64,000 nt of DNA, from positions 2,294,001 to 2,358,000 of the forward strand of contig NZ_CP007055.1 of the NCBI RefSeq assembly GCF_000517625.1. Direction: 5' to 3'. Source of the DNA: Halostagnicola larsenii XH-48. GTDB taxonomy: Archaea > Halobacteriota > Halobacteria > Halobacteriales > Natrialbaceae. Within the stretch, counting starts at the first letter, position 1. Each line of letters begins with the position of its first letter. A model generated the notes under the pieces. It was not told the origin of the DNA. It saw only the letters and a program-made list of their open reading frames with translations, and did not search any database. Shown here piece after piece: positions 27,605-35,529 of this stretch. The position numbers and the translations under genes are program-made.

Positions 27605-27769
27605 ATGTCCCGCACAACGTATCGATGCACGTGCGGTGCGCTTCTCGAGTACAACCAGAACCTCGTCTCGGACCGTGGCGCGACGAGTCGGACGTGGAAG
27701 TGCAAGGAGTGTGCGACGCCCGTCCCGGGGATGATCGCCGAGAAGATCGGTCACCAACATCCCTCCTGA
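27605..27769 (+). CDS. 54-residue zinc-ribbon microprotein
   Basis: The tiny protein MSRTTYRCTCGALLEYNQNL continues to WKCKECATPVPGMIAEKIG: CTC and CKEC pairs 26 residues apart fit a single zinc ribbon. The ATG at 27605 was chosen because the reading frame upstream is Arg/Ser-rich and unlike protein. Such zinc microproteins are frequent in haloarchaea and often needed for biofilm or stress responses, but this one cannot be assigned. It converges on the MATE gene. Confidence 0.6.
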   Translation: MSRTTYRCTCGALLEYNQNLVSDRGATSRTWKCKECATPVPGMIAEKIGHQHPS

Positions 27770-27831
27770 GACGTCCCGTTCGGTCTCGGTCGTCTCGAGG
27801 CCGGAATAACAGTGCCGTCGGCGAGGGCGGC

Positions 27832-29574
27832 TCAGTCTTCCATCGGTTTCGGTCTGGCTGCCGGCTCGGGATCGTCGATGTACCGGTTTCGCCAGGTTCC
27901 GCGGGCGAACCAGCCGGCACCGACGATCGCCCCCAGGACGTTCCCGACGGCCATCCCGATCCAGATACCGGTGGCACCCATATCGAAGACGAACACGAGG
28001 ACGAAGACGCTCGAGACGCGGCCGACCCAGAGGGTCAGAATAGAGAGGACCATGGCGGTCTTCGTGTTTCCGGCCCCCCGGAACGCGCCGAGAATCACCT
28101 GCGAGACGCCGATGAAGGCGAACTCCACCGACCGAATCCGGACGTATTCGACGCCAAGCGCGATGGTTTCGGGCGCGTCTTCGACGTCGCCGAGGAACGC
28201 GCTGACGATCGGTTCGGTAACCGAGACCGCGGCCACGGCGACGAGGAGCATCACCCCCGCACCGGTCGCGGCGGCCAGTCGCACGGCGCGGCCGGCTCGA
28301 TCCGCCCGGTCCGCGCCGAGGTTCTGGCCGACGACGGTATCGATGGCCCGTCCGAGTCCCATCGCCGGGAGAAAGACCAGCGAGATGAGTCGGTTTCCGA
28401 GGCCGTAGGCGGCGACGACTGGCGGCGAGAACGTGACGACCATCGCGGTCAGGGAGATCATCGCCAGCGCGCTCGTCGACTGTTCGACCATGCTCGGGAC
28501 GCCCAGACGGACGATATCCTCGATGAACCCGAGGTCCGGTCGGAGGTGCTCAAGCGAGACTGCCGGGCCGCGAGTCGTCGCGAACAGGATCCAGAGGCCG
28601 ACGACTGTCGCCGCGCCGCGAGCCGCGATCGTCGCGATGGCGGCACCCTCGATACCCCAACCCGAAAAGCCGGTCGCGGCGTAGACCGCAGCTTCGATGC
28701 CCGCGAAATCCAGCGCGCCGATGAGGGGCGTGGCCTCGAGCCAGCCGATCAACGGGTTGTTCTCGAAGCCGAAGATGAAGATCGGATCGAGGACGACGTT
28801 GACGGCGACGGAGATGACCATCACGAGCATCGGCGTTCGCGTGTCGCCGTAGCCCCGCATGAGCGCCGAAAAGACGAAAAACCCGAACATCAACGGCATG
28901 CCGAGGAAGATGATCTCCATGTAGTCTGCGGCCAGTGGCACGACCGAGGCCGCCGTCTCGGGATCGCTGGGCAGGACCTCGAGGGCCGGTCGCGTGTAGA
29001 AGTAGCCGGCGATCCCGATCGCAACCGAGAGGATGGCGACGAACGAGACCGTCTGGCCCGCGACCAGCCCCGCCGACCGATCCCCTTTCGCACCGATGTA
29101 CTGGGCGACGAGGATCGCTCCCGCGGTCGTAAACCCGCCGGCGACCGCGATCAGGAGGAAGATCAGCGGGAACGCGAGGCTGATCGCACCGACCGCGTCC
29201 GCAGAGAGCCGGCCCAGATAGAGCGTGTCGACGACGTTGTAGGTGACCTGCAACAACTGGATGACGACGATCGGCCAGGCCAGGTGAAACAGCGGTCCGA
29301 TGAGCGATCCCTCCGTAATCGAACTCGAGGGCGCAAACGGGTCGCTCGAGTCGCCGTCCTCTCGGTCCGGATCCGGTTTGCCCGCATCTCGCTCTGCATC
29401 CGTTTCGCTTTCCTCTCGCTCCGCGTCCAGTTCGTCTTCCGGTGAACCAGCAGGCGAGTCGGAGTCCGGCGACGAACCCTCTACGGGCGTGTCGTCTTCC
29501 GGTGGAGCGTCGTCCGCTCGTCGAGACGGACTGTCGTCTGAGTCGCGGGGATCGTCGGGCACTGACCCGACCAA
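27832..29574 (-). CDS. MATE-family efflux transporter with long acidic N-terminal extension
   Basis: The 580-residue protein has an N-terminal 95 residues that are disordered and Asp/Glu/Ser/Pro-rich, then about 12 membrane helices in two halves: LFHLAWPIVVIQLLQVTYNV with VDTLYLGRLSADAVGAIS in the first and GVPSMVEQSTSALAMISLTA with VAAYGLGNRLISLVFLPAMG in the second. This is the MATE/NorM fold, a cation-coupled exporter of drugs or metabolites. The extension is not part of the usual family length (about 450-480) and would lie in the cytoplasm. An ATG nearer the first helix could give a shorter form. Confidence 0.87.
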   Translation of the reverse strand: MVGSVPDDPRDSDDSPSRRADDAPPEDDTPVEGSSPDSDSPAGSPEDELDAEREESETDAERDAGKPDPDREDGDSSDPFAPSSSITEGSLIGPLFHLAWPIVVIQLLQVTYNVVDTLYLGRLSADAVGAISLAFPLIFLLIAVAGGFTTAGAILVAQYIGAKGDRSAGLVAGQTVSFVAILSVAIGIAGYFYTRPALEVLPSDPETAASVVPLAADYMEIIFLGMPLMFGFFVFSALMRGYGDTRTPMLVMVISVAVNVVLDPIFIFGFENNPLIGWLEATPLIGALDFAGIEAAVYAATGFSGWGIEGAAIATIAARGAATVVGLWILFATTRGPAVSLEHLRPDLGFIEDIVRLGVPSMVEQSTSALAMISLTAMVVTFSPPVVAAYGLGNRLISLVFLPAMGLGRAIDTVVGQNLGADRADRAGRAVRLAAATGAGVMLLVAVAAVSVTEPIVSAFLGDVEDAPETIALGVEYVRIRSVEFAFIGVSQVILGAFRGAGNTKTAMVLSILTLWVGRVSSVFVLVFVFDMGATGIWIGMAVGNVLGAIVGAGWFARGTWRNRYIDDPEPAARPKPMED

Positions 29575-29631
29575 TGACCGGCGCGGTGATCAATATTTTG
29601 AAGCGTCGTCGACGCGTGCAGTGGTCGACGG

Positions 29632-30531
29632 TTACTCCCGGCGCGGAACCTCGTGGCGACCGAAGCCATAGCGGAGCCGGTTTGCAAGGCGTCGCGAGAA
29701 CCGACCGTCGTCCGCCCGCGATCCGAATCGTTCGGACAGCGCCGTGTAGATCAGCGGCACGGGAACCTCCTGCTCGAGCCCCTCCTGAACCGTCCACGTG
29801 CCGGTCGAACCGCCTTCGACGCGGTCTGCAACGTCGACCAGATCCGTCCCTTCCTCGCGGAACGCCTCCTCGCAGAGTTCGAGCAGCCACGAGCGGATTA
29901 CCGCGCCGTTGTTCCACACTCGAGAGACGTCCTCGAGGTCGAGGTCGTAGCGACCCTCGTAGAGGAGTTCGAACCCTTCGCCGTAGGCCTGCATCAGCGC
30001 GTACTCGACGCCGTTGTGGACCATCTTCACGTAGTGACCCGATCCCGCGGGGCCCATGTGGCCGTGTCCGTCGGGGCCGGTCGCGACCGCGTCGAAGATC
30101 GGCTCGAGTTCCGCGTAGGCCGCTTCCGGTCCGCCGACCATCAGCGAGAATCCGAGGTCCGCGCCTGCGGGGCCGCCGGAGGTACCACAATCGAGATACG
30201 CGGCGGGACAGGACTCGGCGCGGCGAACCGAATCCTGAAACTTCGAGTTGCCGCCGTCGACGACGATATCGTCATCCTCGAGGTGTGGTTCGAGTTCCTC
30301 GAGCGTCGCGTCGACGGCCGCGCCGGCGGGAACCATCAGCCAGATTCGTTTTGCTCCCTCGAGTTGCTCGAGGAAGTCAGCGATCGAGTCCGCGGGGTCG
30401 GCACCCACTTCGGCGGCCGCCGCCACTGCCGCTTCGTCGAGGTCGAACGCGACGACATCGTGTCCGGCCGCGAGAACCCGATCGACGACGATCTGTCCCA
30501 TCCGTCCGAGTCCGATTACGCCCAGTTGCAT
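29632..30531 (-). CDS. gnd: 6-phosphogluconate dehydrogenase, decarboxylating (short type)
   Basis: The 299-residue enzyme has the dinucleotide fold MQLGVIGLGRMGQIVVDRVL, then IVVDGGNSKFQDSVRRAE, the substrate block DCGTSGGPAGADLGFSLMVGG, and HYVKMVHNGVEYALMQAYGE with the catalytic Lys. This is the short tetrameric GndA/YqeC form, known in Haloferax as the second oxidative step of its pentose phosphate pathway. It yields ribulose 5-phosphate, CO2 and reduced cofactor. The start is the ATG at 30531. Confidence 0.9.
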   Translation of the reverse strand: MQLGVIGLGRMGQIVVDRVLAAGHDVVAFDLDEAAVAAAAEVGADPADSIADFLEQLEGAKRIWLMVPAGAAVDATLEELEPHLEDDDIVVDGGNSKFQDSVRRAESCPAAYLDCGTSGGPAGADLGFSLMVGGPEAAYAELEPIFDAVATGPDGHGHMGPAGSGHYVKMVHNGVEYALMQAYGEGFELLYEGRYDLDLEDVSRVWNNGAVIRSWLLELCEEAFREEGTDLVDVADRVEGGSTGTWTVQEGLEQEVPVPLIYTALSERFGSRADDGRFSRRLANRLRYGFGRHEVPRRE

Positions 30532-30652
30532 ACCGGTGGCTGGACGGGCAGGGGAGGTAGTGGTTGTGATTCGTCCGCGACGCTGATGGGTGCGATCGGT
30601 CGCCAAAACGAATTCCGAAACCGCTCGAGCGGTAAGACGTGGTGTCGACTCG

Positions 30653-31081
30653 CTACTGCATCGGCGTCTCGAGACGCGCCCAGCCGATGGCGTCGAGGAC
30701 GACGACCTGTCCGTCGTACCAGACGTAGACGCCGTTGTATCCGCCGCGTCGCCCCTCGTGGTACGGCAGCGAACCGCGGATCGCGTCGACGATCGACCAG
30801 GCACCGTCCCGTTCGATCGTGACGTGTTCCCACTCCTCGCTGGCATCGTTTCGAATCGCGCGGCGGATCGCTTTTTTCGCGCCCGGAATGTCGTGGAGCG
30901 AGCGGCTCGAAGCGTCGATGACGGTTGCATCGGCAGGTACGTCAGTGACGACGCGCGCGCCGAGGTCGGCCTTCGAGCGCGCGGTGGTTGTGCTGGATCG
31001 ACCCGACCGCAGCACGTAGCCGGCGACCGCGGCGGAGCCGACGACGAGCGCGGAAAGTGCGACGTCTTTCCCCCTGATCAT
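30653..31081 (-). CDS. Haloarchaeal hypothetical protein with one membrane anchor
   Basis: The 142-residue protein has an N-terminal helix (MIRGKDVALSALVVGSAAVAG) and an alpha/beta domain beginning TDVPADATVIDASSRSLHDI, with EWEHVTIERDGAWSIVDAIR and GVYVWYDGQVVVLDAIGWAR. I do not recognise the family. The ATG at 31081 is chosen; two further in-frame codons upstream overlap a perfect 12-bp palindrome (31084-31095) that is better seen as promoter or operator. Confidence 0.6.
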   Translation of the reverse strand: MIRGKDVALSALVVGSAAVAGYVLRSGRSSTTTARSKADLGARVVTDVPADATVIDASSRSLHDIPGAKKAIRRAIRNDASEEWEHVTIERDGAWSIVDAIRGSLPYHEGRRGGYNGVYVWYDGQVVVLDAIGWARLETPMQ

Positions 31082-31083
31082 TG

Positions 31084-31095
31084 TACAGTACTGTA
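31084..31095. promoter_or_regulatory. 12-bp perfect palindrome TACAGTACTGTA at a start codon
   Basis: The palindrome lies 3-14 nt before the ATG of the gene at 30653-31081 and within an AT-rich stretch (gctatacagtactg on the coding strand). Its position between promoter and start codon is typical of a repressor operator in haloarchaea. No regulator of known specificity can be named. Confidence 0.4.
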
Positions 31096-31215
31096 TAGCA
31101 ATCAACTAAGTATCTTTCGTCGGAATATGTCCGATTGATAATTCTTCGGGCCGGAAAGCAGACATGCGTCAGACGACATTCAGCAAAACAGATAATTATT
31201 GGAGAGAGAAATGAC

Positions 31216-31680
31216 TCATACGAGACGGGCGATATCTGCTGAGAGCGCGCCCGCGACGATGAGCAATCCGATACCGACGACTGCGGCCGCACGGAACAAC
31301 GGAAGCGCGTCTCGAGCCGGTTCGCGGAGTTTCTTGCCGTTGAGCCCCGATTCGAACCGCTTGGCGGCGATCTCGACCAGCGCGGTCAACACGAGCCAGA
31401 GCCCGACCATCAGGAGGACGAGTTGCCCCTCGAGCATCGAGAAGAGGGAGTTGGAGGTGTAGGTGGTCCCCGCGAGGTGACTGCCCGTCAGAAAGAGTAC
31501 GACAGAACTGGTTCGCGAAATCGTCGTGAGTTTTCCCGAGATGGTCTCGAGCGGTGCCGTGGAGTTGAACGCGCCGTCTCGAGCCAGCGGAAGGACGACG
31601 AACGCGACGAAAAAGACGCTGCCGGTCCACAGTGCGGCGAAGACCAGATGCGCCGTTCGCCCGATGAGTTGGTCGACCAT
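31216..31680 (-). CDS. Four-helix membrane protein, CopD-like
   Basis: The 154-residue protein has four predicted helices: HLVFAALWTGSVFFVAFVVL, ISRTSSVVLFLTGSHLAGTT, EGQLVLLMVGLWLVLTALVE and LFRAAAVVGIGLLIVAGALS. An early His-containing helix followed by W-x-G-S-V-F resembles the CopD/DUF2269-like membrane domain seen in putative copper or haem-related proteins, but the match is loose. It is 26 nt downstream of the AI-2E-type transporter on the same strand and may be cotranscribed with it. The ATG at 31680 is chosen. Confidence 0.6.
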   Translation of the reverse strand: MVDQLIGRTAHLVFAALWTGSVFFVAFVVLPLARDGAFNSTAPLETISGKLTTISRTSSVVLFLTGSHLAGTTYTSNSLFSMLEGQLVLLMVGLWLVLTALVEIAAKRFESGLNGKKLREPARDALPLFRAAAVVGIGLLIVAGALSADIARLV

Positions 31681-31706
31681 ACGCAACTGGTTAGACAGCG
31701 AGCGTA

Positions 31707-32855
31707 TCAGCGTTCCGACTCGCGCTCGCCCGTCGTCGAACGCTCGGAGAGCGAGGATCGATCAGCATACTCCCGTAACCGAGACTGTCTCGTGACGAGG
31801 TCGTCGCCCGAAAGCACGTACGGGACGAGGACGTGCGTTGCATTGATAACGAGGATGAGAACGATCGGGAGCAAGAACAGCCCGTAAAATCCGAAGACGA
31901 CCGGACCGACGACGTACGACACCAGCAACATCCCGGTGTGGGTCTGGTCACCGCTGATGTGGGCTCTGATGAAGAAGTCGGGGATGAAATCGACGATGAC
32001 GGCGCTGACGACGAGCAACACGCCGACCGGAACGAACAGCGAAAAATCTCCGGAAACCCACGCGTTCATCGCCAGTAAGGCGGTAATCGGAACGTAGACG
32101 AGCTTAATGCCGACGACCGGAATGAGACTGCCGACGCCGGCCAGCGCCCCCATCAGTTCCGGAAACGGCACCGCAACGGCTGCCGGCGCGAAGAAGTTGT
32201 ACACGTAAAACGTCGCGATGCCGACGATAGCGGTGACGAACACGTTGACGATGTTGCCAAAGAGCGTCATCGAGAGCTCCGGATCGACCGCACGAACGTA
32301 CTCGCCCATCACACCGGACTCGTCGAAGCGCTCGAGAAGCCACGAAACGAATTTGGGCCCGTCGACGAGCATGTAGTATGTGAGTACGACGAGGATTAGT
32401 AACTGGACGAAGGCGCTGCTCAGGACACTAATCGCGCCGAGGAAGCTCACTCCAACCACGCTGAGGGACGCCTGTGAGATTGCTCCGGAGAGAATCGCCT
32501 GTAGTTCCTCGACATCGCCGATACCGACCTGCTGGAGCGTCTGGGCGAACGCCTCCCCCTGCACGTCGTAGGTTTCGAGAATCGTCTGGGCTTCGAGGGC
32601 GATGATCGCAACCGTATACCCGACCAGAAGGACGAACGGCACGCCGAAGAGCACCAGCGCGAGCCCCGCTCTGGGACGACGCGGAAGGCCGAAGCGCTCG
32701 AGCGACCGGAAAATCGGGCGAACGGCGTAGTACAGAAAAATCGCGAAAACGATCACCGCGATGAATCGGACGGCGACGTAGGCCACAACCGCAAAGAGCG
32801 TGAGAACGAGCAATCCGACTGCGACCCGGCGGGCGAAGATTCGGTCGAACTCCAT
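31707..32855 (-). CDS. AI-2E/PerM family membrane transporter
   Basis: The 382-residue protein has seven to eight membrane helices in the AI-2E exporter (UPF0118/PerM) layout: two N-terminal helices (VGLLVLTLFAVVAYVAVRFI), a central soluble segment (ETYDVQGEAFAQTLQQVGIG), and the conserved C-terminal half with SLIPVVGIKLVYVPITALLA and GPVVFGFYGLFLLPIVLIL. Members export small molecules or act in Na+/H+ exchange; the substrate here is unknown. The start is the ATG at 32855. Confidence 0.85.
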   Translation of the reverse strand: MEFDRIFARRVAVGLLVLTLFAVVAYVAVRFIAVIVFAIFLYYAVRPIFRSLERFGLPRRPRAGLALVLFGVPFVLLVGYTVAIIALEAQTILETYDVQGEAFAQTLQQVGIGDVEELQAILSGAISQASLSVVGVSFLGAISVLSSAFVQLLILVVLTYYMLVDGPKFVSWLLERFDESGVMGEYVRAVDPELSMTLFGNIVNVFVTAIVGIATFYVYNFFAPAAVAVPFPELMGALAGVGSLIPVVGIKLVYVPITALLAMNAWVSGDFSLFVPVGVLLVVSAVIVDFIPDFFIRAHISGDQTHTGMLLVSYVVGPVVFGFYGLFLLPIVLILVINATHVLVPYVLSGDDLVTRQSRLREYADRSSLSERSTTGERESER

Positions 32856-32933
32856 ATACACACTGCTAGACAGGTGAAGTATTTCACTCCCCCGACTAGT
32901 CAGCGATCGCATCGAATTACGCTCCGAGGGGAC

Positions 32934-33641
32934 TCAGTACTCGGCGCGAACCCGCTCGAGATCGAGGCGGCCGTAGTGCCAGAGCACACCCGTCAGACCC
33001 ACGTCGGCGATTCGCCGTCCCGAACTCTCGACGAGCACTCGAGGGCAGTAGCCCGTATCGTACGAGCGGCCCAGTCGCCGACTGAACGCCGTATCCTCGT
33101 TGGGGACGTTCGGAAACCCGCCGACGTCGTCGTAGGCCGCTCGGTGAACGAAGCAGTTGAATCCGGGAAGGATCGGCAACTCGAGGCGCGGAAAGACGTG
33201 GTTGATCGTCGCTTCCATCAGCTTCGCCCGGTAGGGGCCCGTAATCCGACACGCGGAACTGGCCCCGACCACACCCTCGGCTTCGACGAACCCGAGCATT
33301 GCCGTCAGGTAGTTCGCGCGAACCTGCGTATCGGCGTCGACGAAGGCGAGCCACTCGCCAGCGGCGTGTTCCGCGCCGAGTGCCCGCGCAGGGCCGATTC
33401 CGGCCCCGTCGTCCGAGACGATACGCACGTCGTACTCGCGTGCGATGTCGATCGTTCCGTCGGTCGAGCCGCCGTCGACGACGATCACCTCGTACTCGTA
33501 GGCGGTATCTAGCCCCCCGATACTCGAGAGGGTGCCACGGATGTACTCGGCCTCGTTTCGCGCGGGGACGACGAAACTGGCGACCGGGTCGGCGGATTCG
33601 CCTCGTGAATCCCCCTCGACGGTCGTCTCGCTCGCACTCAT
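32934..33641 (-). CDS. Family 2 glycosyltransferase
   Basis: The 235-residue GT-A fold enzyme has ASFVVPARNEAEYIRGTLSS, EVIVVDGGSTDGTIDIAREY (nucleotide-binding Asp), WLAFVDADTQVRANYLTAML (the D-x-D metal motif as DAD), and GGFPNVPNEDTAFSRRLGRS with the ED base region. No C-terminal membrane helices are present, so it probably acts as a soluble or peripheral enzyme on dolichol-linked or lipid-linked sugars. The donor and acceptor are unknown. The ATG at 33641 is preferred over a longer start. Confidence 0.87.
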   Translation of the reverse strand: MSASETTVEGDSRGESADPVASFVVPARNEAEYIRGTLSSIGGLDTAYEYEVIVVDGGSTDGTIDIAREYDVRIVSDDGAGIGPARALGAEHAAGEWLAFVDADTQVRANYLTAMLGFVEAEGVVGASSACRITGPYRAKLMEATINHVFPRLELPILPGFNCFVHRAAYDDVGGFPNVPNEDTAFSRRLGRSYDTGYCPRVLVESSGRRIADVGLTGVLWHYGRLDLERVRAEY

Positions 33642-33729
33642 CGTGGATACTCCCTTTGCAGGCGTTGTAATTGTGTCTATGCGATCGTTGGGTGACACCG
33701 AAACGCATCCACGAGCGAATTAACATCAT

Positions 33730-33795
33730 GAACTTTTATAATTGTCGGGGCAAAAGGGAGGAGTACAGATGTCGGTCGTACACGTACCACGGTGA
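33730..33795 (+). promoter_or_regulatory. Promoter, ribosome-binding site and 8-codon leader ORF
   Basis: acttttataattg (33732-33744) is a strong TATA-like element. It is followed by gggaggag (33757-33764) and, 4 nt on, an ATG at 33769 that reads MSVVHVPR before a TGA at 33793-33795. The stop overlaps a GTG (33792) that opens a longer frame running to 34106. The spacing of the three elements is unusually good for non-coding sequence and suggests that the downstream small ORF is expressed. Confidence 0.4.
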
Positions 33796-33899
33796 CGAAC
33801 TCCTCTTCGACGGTCCTCGACCAGTCCAGTACCACGATGGCTTCCCGATCCGACCGAAGCCGTCCGCACCGCCGAATCACACCTCACCACCCGACCGAC

Positions 33900-34106
33900 A
33901 TGAGCACACAAAACCTGCAGACACAGACGACCCGAATTCCGAATCGAACACCGACCGCACCCGGCCGCCGACCGCCTCGAGATCGAACCAACCCGACTGA
34001 ACGCGTCCAACGGACGTTCTCCACGCGGAACACGAACCGTCTCGAGAACCTGATCGACGACTGTAACTCCGCGTTCGTCACGCCCTCGAGCGGGTCGTCC
34101 GACTGA
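33900..34106 (+). CDS. Small basic hypothetical protein
   Basis: The 68-residue product MSTQNLQTQTTRIPNRTPTA ends NRLENLIDDCNSAFVTPSSG plus four residues. The middle is Arg/Pro/Thr-rich and basic, unusual for a haloarchaeal protein; the end has normal codon use. In-frame starts also exist at 33792 (GTG, coupled to an 8-codon leader) and 33837. No known domain is seen. It could be a small nucleic-acid-binding protein or a chance ORF. Confidence 0.35.
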   Translation: MSTQNLQTQTTRIPNRTPTAPGRRPPRDRTNPTERVQRTFSTRNTNRLENLIDDCNSAFVTPSSGSSD

Positions 34107-34265
34107 GTCGCCGCTATCCGTTTCGCTGTGGATCCGAACTGATTTTTCGACGGACGCTGTAGACTCGAGCGGCCGATGACGATGGGTCCGCTCCGAACCG
34201 GTCTCGGCAACCGGTCGTGACGAGCCCTATGAGTGCCGAGGCCATCGATTTACGGATAATAGATA

Positions 34266-34307
34266 GACTCGAGTGGTAGTATACCGACCCACTGAACACA
34301 CCACTCG
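34266..34307. repeat. 10-bp inverted repeat upstream of DUF2085 gene
   Basis: ctcgagtggt (34266-34275) and accactcgag (34298-34307) are exact reverse complements separated by 22 nt. They lie 53-94 nt before the ATG at 34360. CTCGAG is common in this genome, but 10 matching bases are more than that motif alone explains. It could be an operator pair or a hairpin ending transcripts from the left. Confidence 0.45.
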
Positions 34308-34359
34308 AGCCATACCTGAGGAACATACGTTTTAGGTGTCACAGCAACCGAAAGACAGT

Positions 34360-34830
34360 ATGGGGATCGATCGGTCGGAGTTACGGGCGGGACTGGCGAG
34401 GACGTGGCCATACCTGCTTTCTCATCACCTGCCGTCAGAGCGCCACCGGTGTTACGCCCCGGTGATCTTCGGGAGGCGGATTCACATTTGTGCGCGATGC
34501 CTGGGGATCTATCCGGGGATACTCGCGGCTCTAGTCGTCGCGCTGCTCGGGGGCGGTCTCCTAGCGTCACCGGTCGCCACCCTGGCCGTCGCCCTCGTCT
34601 TTCCGTTGCCGGCGCTCGTCGACTGGACGCTAACCACGTTCACCGAGCGCCGCGGATACAACCTCGTTCGGACGGCCACAGGGTTCCTACTGGGATGCGG
34701 CTACGGAACGGGACTCGTCCACCTGTTGCTTGCGGGTGATCTTCGCGTCCTCGCCGTCGGAATCGCCTACGCCCTCGCCGCGGGGTCGCTCCTTTATCTC
34801 TCGACGATCGACGGAGAAACGGAGAGATGA
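34360..34830 (+). CDS. DUF2085 family membrane protein
   Basis: The 156-residue protein has a short soluble start with HHLPSERHRCYAPVIFGRRI and HICARCLGIYPGI, whose Cys/His cluster (C-Y, C-A-R-C-L-G) is the signature of DUF2085, followed by four membrane helices (GILAALVVALLGGGLLASPV; LAVALVFPLPALVDWTLTTF; RTATGFLLGCGYGTGLVHLL; LAVGIAYALAAGSLLYLSTI). The function is unknown; the Cys pattern hints at metal or redox chemistry. The TM2 protein follows 39 nt later in the same direction. Confidence 0.78.
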   Translation: MGIDRSELRAGLARTWPYLLSHHLPSERHRCYAPVIFGRRIHICARCLGIYPGILAALVVALLGGGLLASPVATLAVALVFPLPALVDWTLTTFTERRGYNLVRTATGFLLGCGYGTGLVHLLLAGDLRVLAVGIAYALAAGSLLYLSTIDGETER

Positions 34831-34869
34831 TGTTTTATGAGCACTGTTCCAACCAGCACGTGAGATCGA

Positions 34870-35304
34870 ATGACCTACTGTATTAGCTGCGGCGAACAGA
34901 TCCGCGACGATGCCGAACTGTGTCCGAACTGCGGGGTCAACCAGACCACCCCCATCGAAGAAACCGACGAGACTCGAGCGGGAGACGAGAAGTACTGCTT
35001 CGAGTGTGGCGAATCGATCAAGAAACAGGCGGAGATCTGTCCGGAATGCGGCGTGCGACAGCGCTCACGCAGTGGAACGAATTCGGATAAGGTCGTCGCC
35101 GGTGTGCTGGCGATCGTACTCGGCACGTTCGGTGTGCACAAGTTTTATCAGGGTAATATCAAATACGGCGTCCTCTATCTGTGTTTCTGCTGGACGGGAA
35201 TTCCCTCCCTACTCGGGCTGGCTGAGGGGATTTTGATGCTCGTCGCGGACGACGCGGAGTACGAGCGGAAGTACGCGGACGGGAGCATTGTCGGTGAGTT
35301 CTGA
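34870..35304 (+). CDS. TM2-domain protein with two zinc ribbons
   Basis: The 144-residue protein begins with two tandem double-C-x2-C zinc ribbons (YCISCGEQIRDDAELCPNCG and YCFECGESIKKQAEICPECG), followed by a TM2 domain with two helices: VVAGVLAIVLGTFGVHKFYQ and GVLYLCFCWTGIPSLLGLAE. The GTFGVHKFYQGN turn is the TM2 hallmark. Such proteins are widespread and mostly uncharacterised; the ribbons may bind partners at the membrane. Confidence 0.82.
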   Translation: MTYCISCGEQIRDDAELCPNCGVNQTTPIEETDETRAGDEKYCFECGESIKKQAEICPECGVRQRSRSGTNSDKVVAGVLAIVLGTFGVHKFYQGNIKYGVLYLCFCWTGIPSLLGLAEGILMLVADDAEYERKYADGSIVGEF

Positions 35305-35451
35305 GAACCGCTGGGCCACGGCAGATCCCACCAATCAGTCCGACACAGCGCATCGACGCTCATCAGAACCAAAATGAGAATGTTTTGTATCTAATAAGAT
35401 AGGGTGCTAAAATTCCGGAACGAACGCCCACTCCGTCGATAAGAGATTCGA

Positions 35452-35472
35452 CAATCGACGTAATGTCGATTG
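35452..35472. promoter_or_regulatory. Inverted repeat upstream of mqo
   Basis: caatcgac and gtcgattg are exact 8-bp arms around gtaat, 58-78 nt before the mqo ATG and just before the AT-rich gaatatgagttatcc (35477-35491) that could serve as TATA element. The place, next to the BRE/TATA region, suits an operator. Confidence 0.4.
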
Positions 35473-35529
35473 AAAGAATATGAGTTATCCGTGTGGAGTG
35501 CAGTCACGAAACTAGCTACTCAACAAACC

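Noticed and set aside
27160-29445. 761-codon plus-strand frame opposite the MATE and DUF3006-like genes
   Set aside because: It spans two well-supported minus-strand genes and their spacer, and the protein is low-complexity Arg/Asp/Glu.
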